A stretch of 64,000 nt of DNA from Aaosphaeria pasadenensis (taxonomy: Eukaryota > Ascomycota > Dothideomycetes > Pleosporales). Under the pieces are notes generated by a model, which saw only the letters and a list, made by a program, of their open reading frames with translations, did not search any database and was not told the DNA's origin. Location of the stretch: the NCBI GenBank assembly GCA_022813625.1, contig JAKLMB010000012.1, positions 950,498 through 1,014,497 of the forward strand, given 5' to 3'. How positions within the stretch are numbered: the first letter of the stretch is position 1; each line of letters begins with the position of its first letter. Both the position numbers and the translations under genes were made by a program. Below are positions 58,040 through 64,000 of the stretch, in pieces.

Positions 58040-58552
58040 CGTTGTGAGGCCTGCTTGTTTGCCTGTGTGTGTGTTCGCGCGGGAGGGAGGGTATCGAGAA
58101 AGATGCGTGACGCAACGCATGGATCGGCTCGCAAGGACCTTTCGGGCAGAGAATGGGAAGGGCTGGGTTATGATGATGAGGGACCAGCGAGCTGCTGGCT
58201 AGGCTGGGCTGGACTGGGCTGGGGTTGAGATGAACGATACCTTACACCATGTGCGCGCGCCTGTCGAGTGTGGTGGGTGAATCAAAATGCATTAAATCTT
58301 TTCATCGAGGTAGAACTATCTACGTCTCGAACTAGAATCTCTAAATCGTGAAGCCGCAACTGGTGGGGGGGACCTGCATCAAACGACCGGTCACCTCGAA
58401 TCGCCAGTCGATCGGCTTCACTGTTTTGCTCCTCTTTCTTTTTTGTTCAGTCTTTTTCTCCGTCCATTTCTACGAGAATGAGGCAAGGTGGGTAAGGAAC
58501 CCCGCCGTTATGTACAGAAAGTGTCACACAGCCGTTTTCTCCCCCACTCTCT

Positions 58553-61500
58553 CTACGGCTGTGCGACGTCAAGCGAGCCAAGTAGATTGGCCTCCTTCAC
58601 CAATTCGTAGAACAGTCCCTTCTGGCGAACCAACTCAGCAGGCGTGTCAAATTCTGCGACTGTTCCACGGTCCAGTACGACGATCCTGTCCGAATCCAGA
58701 ATCGTATTGATTCGGTGTGCAATCGTTATGATTGTCTTGTCCTTGAACATGCTGCTTCTTAATGTGGCTTGAAGCAGTGCATCTGTTTCAACGTCCACGG
58801 CGGCCTGCAGGGTAGTGTCAGCTACGTTCAGAATGCGACGTTGGAGCGGTACATACCGTTGCTTCGTCCAATACCAGAATATTGCTCGGTGCGAGCAGAG
58901 CGCGCGCCAATGACACGAGTTGCCGTTGGCCAGAACTAAGATTGGAACCTGGAATATTGTTTAGACTTGTGTGACGAGTGGCGACACTCTCATTAAGATA
59001 GATGACTTACCTCCTTCGTTGATATGAGCGTCGAGTTTCCCGGGCATTGATGCAACGTGCTCCTTGAGGCGAGCATGGTCTGCAGATGAGTCAGTACTCT
59101 GTACACGTATTCAATGACCAATGAGATGAGTTTCATACCTAAAGCGCTCCAAAGATCGGTGTCATCGTGAACGTGGCCTGGGTCGAGGTTATCGCGCACG
59201 GTACCTTCAAACAGTGCCGCATCCTGCGGAATGATGGCCAAGCGTCTCCTCAGGTCTAGCAGGCCGATTGAGCTTGTGTTCAAGTCATCAATGCGCACAG
59301 AGCCTTCAGCTGCCTCGATGATTCGGAAAAGTGCGAGCGTCAGCGAAGATTTTCCGGCACCTGTACGACCGACGACACCAATCTTCTCATGCGCTTTGAT
59401 GTTCAGATTGATGTTCTTCAAGACAAGGTCAAGGCCAGGGCGATATCGGGTGCTGTAGTTATTGAACGAGACACTTCCTTGCGAGGGCCAACTAATGGGG
59501 GGTCTGTTCTTCGAAATAATCTCAGGAGCTTCGCTGGGAAGTGCAGCATACTCGAGGACTCGTTCAACCGAGACAATGTTCGTCTCCACTTCGACCGTCT
59601 GTCGTACAATCCAATTGAGACTTTGCGTGATCTGGAGAGCGTACGACATGGCCAGACCCACCATACCTGCCGACAAGCCACTGTGGCTGCTAACCGAAAC
59701 AATTGCGAAGCCGGCAGAGGCAAGAATGATGATTGAGCCGATGAACTCCAAGCGGACTGCAAGCCATCTATTGGCATTGATGGACGGGAAGTATGCTCGA
59801 AGATTTGCATCAATTCTCCATTCATTTTCAAGCTCAAATCGCTTTTGCTGGCTATAGGCACGGATCGTGCTCATACCACTAAGGGACTCTTGGAAGTGAG
59901 CATAGATGGGACTTCGGCTGATGCTGTCCAGGCGCTTGAGTTCACGTGATGTGCGGAGATAGTAACGTTGGATGTAGAAGTAAAGCCCTCCAAGTGGAAG
60001 GATGAGAGCAACGAAGATAGGTGTGCCAGCCGAAATGACAACCAAGGTGAATGTTGCTGCAGAACATCGTCAGTGGGGGATGCGAAACAAGTGGATCAGG
60101 TTGCTTGCATACCTCTTGCAGTATTGACAAACAACATGTTGAATGTTCGGGCCAAGACTTCATCTACGCGGTATATATCACTGGGCCGGGGTTAGCGTAC
60201 GATCAATACAGTACCTGGCGCGGGTGGGCGGGACGGGTGCACGCAGCAGCCAGGAGCAAGGGATGGGGGGATCACATCCCGCGCAGGCAGGGCAGACTGA
60301 ATGGGCAGATTGGATGTTACTGAAGATCAAACATACCTAGAAAAACGATTGAGGATGCGACCAGCAGGCGTGGTCTCGAAAAAGCTCATTGGAGACCTGA
60401 AAATAGCGAAAGCCATTCGCTCATGCAATTTTCTACTTGCCTGGTGCAGAGAGTCAGTCCACGTGCATCAGTCATCATGCACACCCTTGTTATTCTCACC
60501 TCGATCGAACAGAAGATCCAAAGGATGAGCGTCTGCACGACAACAAGCGCAGCTGAGCCTACGCCGAAAGCGAAGTACACGCCGATGTACTTGCCGACAT
60601 GCGGGTTGCCGCCGGACCGTTGATTGGTTTCTGCCCACTGTTTGAGCCATACGCTACCACCTGTCAAGTGTCAGTCGATTCGCTAGCTAGAGATGATAGA
60701 TCACAGATGCTTCAAATACATACCCATCGAGGCTGTTTGGGCTCCGATCAAGAGGGCTAGGTAGATGCCGACTGCGACCAAATTACTAGTCCTGGCATAC
60801 TCTCCGTACACTGACCACTTGACTTTGCCTTGTTCGGAGAATTCTTTGGTCTGTTTGCTCTTGAGTCCGCCTTCTTCGTCAGTAGCTTTGCCTCGAGGGC
60901 CTCTGAAGCTTGCGGTGCTCGCGCGACGCAACGTGTTGAAGCTACTCTTGCGTGCCGTGCCGTTCCCTGTCCGCAATGGCGCAAGTTGAGCAACATTTTC
61001 TTGGGCAGCCTCAGCCTCATCTTGATCTTGATCGTCATCAGATGCTGGGCTGGTGCCATAGATAGTAGTGTCCTCATCGCTCGTCACACTCTCGGAAGCA
61101 GCCTCACCTTGATCCTCGTTTAGAGATGTTTTGATCAAGTTGGCGATTTCTCCCTTCATGGCCATGAGCTGGCCATAGGTGCCTTTCTCGACAACCAATC
61201 CTTCGCGCACTAATGTGATCATGTCGGCTTCCATCAAGACGGGAATGGAGTTAGTAGCCAACACTCTTGTTTTGCCTGCCAGCAAACCCTTTGGCCCAAG
61301 GACATTATCAATGAGATGCCTTCCTACATGCTGATCTACAGCCGAAAGACAGTCATCAAGTAGGTATACATCAGCCCGTGCGTACACTGCTCGTGCCAGG
61401 GTGAGTCGCGCCTTCTGACCGCCGGAGAGCGAGATTCCACGCTCTCCAACCTCAGTCTGGTCGCCGTCTGGAAGCTGAGCAAAATCATCGCGGAGTGCGC

Positions 61501-63718
61501 AGGCCTTAACAGTCCTTTCGTAGAATTGAGGATCCCAACGATGGCCAAACACGATATTCTCTCGGACCGAAGCATTCATCACCCATGCAGATTGTGGAAC
61601 ATAGGCAGTGTCGCCTCGCAGAACTACCTCACCATTGATCTTCCACAAGTCGCCCAAGACTGCCTGTAACAGAGACGATTTGCCGGATCCAACACGGCCC
61701 ACGATGCAAGAGAGTTCACCCTTGTGTGCGGTAAAGTTGATGTTCTGTAAGGCTTTACGTTCCTCGTTCTTGTTCCACGTGAACGTAGCGTCCCGAATAC
61801 GGATAGTTTCGTCACCCATCTCCTCAACCCCCTTCTCACGTATAACGGCGTCTACTTGAAGCTCCTCGGCGAGCAAGTAGCTCGTGATACGGCCAACAGC
61901 CACGCTGGCCTCCACAATTGCGGTTATGACCATTGGGAGAATGGCCAATGGGAAGGTTAGGAGATTGAATAGCGTAAGCGCAGGGAAGACGATCTCGGTC
62001 GTCAGCGGTCGATTTTGAGTCAAAACAAACAGGCCAAAGGTAGAACATGATACTAGGAAAGGCGTGGTTGACCACGTAAAGTTGGAGAATGCCTGTGTTG
62101 CGCCGATCTTTCGCAACGTTTTCAACTCCTGGTCGTTTCGAATGTAGTTCAGTCGGTTGATGAATGCAGTTGTCCAAGCATACAGCTTGATTGACTTCAT
62201 GTTATTCAAGATCTCAGTCATGAGCCTGGTCCGTGCGTCCTTGTTCTTCATCTGCTCCTTTTGGAGGGATTTCATCAGTCGAGCGATCCAGCCATTGATA
62301 GGAATCATGATGATCATTGCGCCAACTCCGGCAAACATACTCCAACCGAGGAGTTGGTAGAGAGAGAGCATGCAAAGAACAATTTGGAAAGGAGCGGACC
62401 ATAGTTGCTGTCCATATTGTGCCAAGTCCTGGAGGCGCTGCGTATCGACTGCCATGTAATTGACAATGTCACCGGTAGACTTGGCCGCTCGTCCCTCGTT
62501 AGAAAGTCTGGTGCTCTTGGAATAGATAGAAGCAGTCAGGGCTGACTTGATGCGCATGCCAGTTTCGAAAGATCGCTGGAAGTACTGATGCAGAAAGGCT
62601 GTTTGAGATACCGATACGGCGAACATGGCCAGCGCAATCGCCGCACCTCGCGCGACAGGCTGGGGATTGGGGTGCTTGTAGGATTCGACGAAAGATATCA
62701 GGAGCCTCAATAGCTGTGGCTGGGCGAAGTTGAGAACGTCACTGCAAGTCTTGATGACAGCTCCTCTGAAATAGGGGCCGCCGAACGCTTGGAACATTGC
62801 CAACCACAGCGAAGGGTGCTTCTTCTCCAGTTCGTTGTCCCATGCTTTGGTAAAAGACATCGCTGTAGCTTTGGTGGTGTCTCGCCTACGTAGATTCCAG
62901 AGATCGTCCTGCGTCAGGAAAGACTTGTAGCCTTGCTTCATCAACGGTGTCATCCAGCCAAAGGTTAGAACGGAGAAGACATTGGCGTATTCCCACGGGC
63001 ATTCATCATCGTCTCCCAGCGCATCGTAGTCGCTCAGACGTTTAGGAACAAGCCATTCCAGGACAAGCTCAAAGGCGGCCAATCCAACGCTGACACTGAA
63101 GACACTGAAGTATGCGACATGTTCTCGGGGCATATGCTGGGCGATAAGGGATCGGAGTTTGACGGCGTGCGCGATGAGGAAGAACAGCCAGTAGAATAGG
63201 ACGACCCCATTCGGATTCCGCGACCTCCAGTGCTCGGTGTACTGGACGAAGAATACAACACATAGGGAGAGGATCGTAAGAACGGTGGTCCAAAAACGGA
63301 AGTCTCCGGCCCAGATGCCTTTGAAGTATTCGATTTGCAACGCGGCTTGCACGGCGGATGTGGCGATAAGGGCGACAATTGTGGTCTTGCGAAACAGTAT
63401 GTTAGAACTCAACTCTTGCAGTTATGATATTAGGGTCCATACCAGTTTCGCGTAGAAATGCCAATTCTTCTTAACGGGTTGCGGATGACCCTGTCTGTAC
63501 AGGTACCATGTGGCGGCCGCACCTCCGAAGATTCCAAAAACTGCCACCACAGCAATCCATACGTCCAGGAAGCAAGGCGTGAAGTCGAAACGAATAGGGC
63601 TCAGCGGACCCCAACCCTCACTATTACCGCATAACGGCTGTTGGCGCTTGCTCGATGCCTCGAGATAGCCGTGGGCGAGCGGGGTGGAGAGCTGCAGCGG
63701 GATTTGCAATTCGCTCAT
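58553..63718 (-). CDS. YCF1: YCF1-like vacuolar ABCC transporter (glutathione conjugates, heavy metals)
   Basis: Nine exons (63718-63443, 63385-60724, 60660-60500, 60440-60337, 60180-60113, 60056-59139, 59079-59011, 58948-58857, 58804-58553) give 1,533 residues in phase; yeast Ycf1 has 1,515. An N-terminal membrane domain (TMD0) precedes the core. The first nucleotide-binding domain has GRVGSGKSS (about residue 655), LSGGQKARLTLARA and VYLLDDCLSAVD. The R-like linker is acidic and serine-rich. The second has GRTGAGKSS, LSSGQRQLVSLARALL and ILVLDEATAAVD. Lipid-side motifs include FFETTPAGRILNRFS and AYSQQKRFELENE. Ycf1 pumps glutathione S-conjugates, cadmium and arsenite complexes into the vacuole. 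Splicing rebuilds both the Walker and signature regions of the second domain, where three introns cluster within 300 bp. Confidence 0.95.
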
Positions 63719-64000
63719 TGATCGAAAGCGTGTTCTTGTTGCCTTTCTCTGAGCACGGCAGAGGATAGGGCAATAAGAAGAAGGAGGGAGGTCGAACGCG
63801 CGACGATGACGGATTCTTTTTGGGGTTCTCCACTAGTGACTCTGAACCGTGAGCTCATCGCGGAGGAGCATTGACCAGGTCTCTCTCCATTGTTGCCTCA
63901 ATGTGATGAGTAAGCCCATGAATTAACGTGTTTGATCAGTAAGCTGGCCACATCAGTGAGCTGGCCACCCCCCCACCACCACCACCGAATATTGTAGATT
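63719..64000. promoter_or_regulatory. YCF1 upstream region
   Basis: The promoter side of YCF1 runs to the window edge. It includes a near-duplicate GTAAGCTGGCCACATCAGTGA / TCAGTGAGCTGGCCACC segment (63941-63970). No gene is visible. Confidence 0.45.

Larger units (their letters stand above)
55439..58552. other. Long intergenic region (3.1 kb) with several short repeats
   Basis: This is the promoter side of the YDR124W-like gene and the 3' side of YCF1. Open frames such as 56459-56944 have no motifs and unnatural composition. Features seen are GAACGACC units at 56251-56275, CCTTCC-type tracts at 57440-57470, and the tandem repeats listed separately. It could hold a long leader or a non-coding RNA; nothing could be named. 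Confidence 0.5.

Noticed and set aside
1..64000. CRISPR arrays, bacterial operons or phage genes
   Set aside because: All real genes are intron-containing fungal genes; no spaced direct repeats of CRISPR type.

Overview
This window reads as nuclear DNA of a filamentous ascomycete (Pezizomycotina). Genes carry many short introns of about 45-110 bp with GTATGT/GTAAGT donors, CTAAC/CTAAT branch points and C/TAG acceptors. Almost every gene had to be rebuilt by splicing, and for each rebuilt gene listed as intact the exon lengths sum to a whole number of codons. The gene set (RAD16, ARB1, GID9, BMT5, LSC1, ELP3, SAC3, YCF1) is standard for such fungi. A Dothideomycete is my guess, not something the sequence proves.

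Positions 1 to about 21,050 form an accessory region. It holds the 3' part of a phenol-2-monooxygenase-like FAD enzyme, a 4-5 kb gene-poor stretch with an AT-rich patch, a fungal_trans-domain regulator, an ERG6-type sterol C-24 methyltransferase, a CYP7/CYP8-like P450, an ABCG half-transporter, a PTH11/rhodopsin-domain membrane protein, and a second microsomal P450. All but the edge-truncated gene look intact. Together they resemble a biosynthetic or sterol/triterpenoid-tailoring cluster. No core enzyme (PKS, NRPS, terpene cyclase) lies inside the window.

From about 21.9 kb rightwards the content becomes mostly housekeeping: RAD16 (nucleotide excision repair), an HPP-family membrane protein, ARB1 (ribosome biogenesis), GID9/FYV10 (GID ubiquitin ligase), BMT5 (25S rRNA methyltransferase), LSC1 (succinyl-CoA ligase alpha), ELP3 (Elongator), a small four-exon V-ATPase f/RNASEK-like gene, a decayed kinase-like gene, a type II membrane kinase-like protein, SAC3 (mRNA export), a YDR124W-like protein, and YCF1 (vacuolar ABCC transporter).

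No tRNA, rRNA or CRISPR was recognised. The points most worth a second look are the putative tailoring cluster with its ERG6 paralogue, a regulator without a visible Zn2Cys6 domain that uses a probable GC-AG intron, a single-pass membrane kinase-like protein, and a repeated change from C-ending to G-ending codons along several genes.
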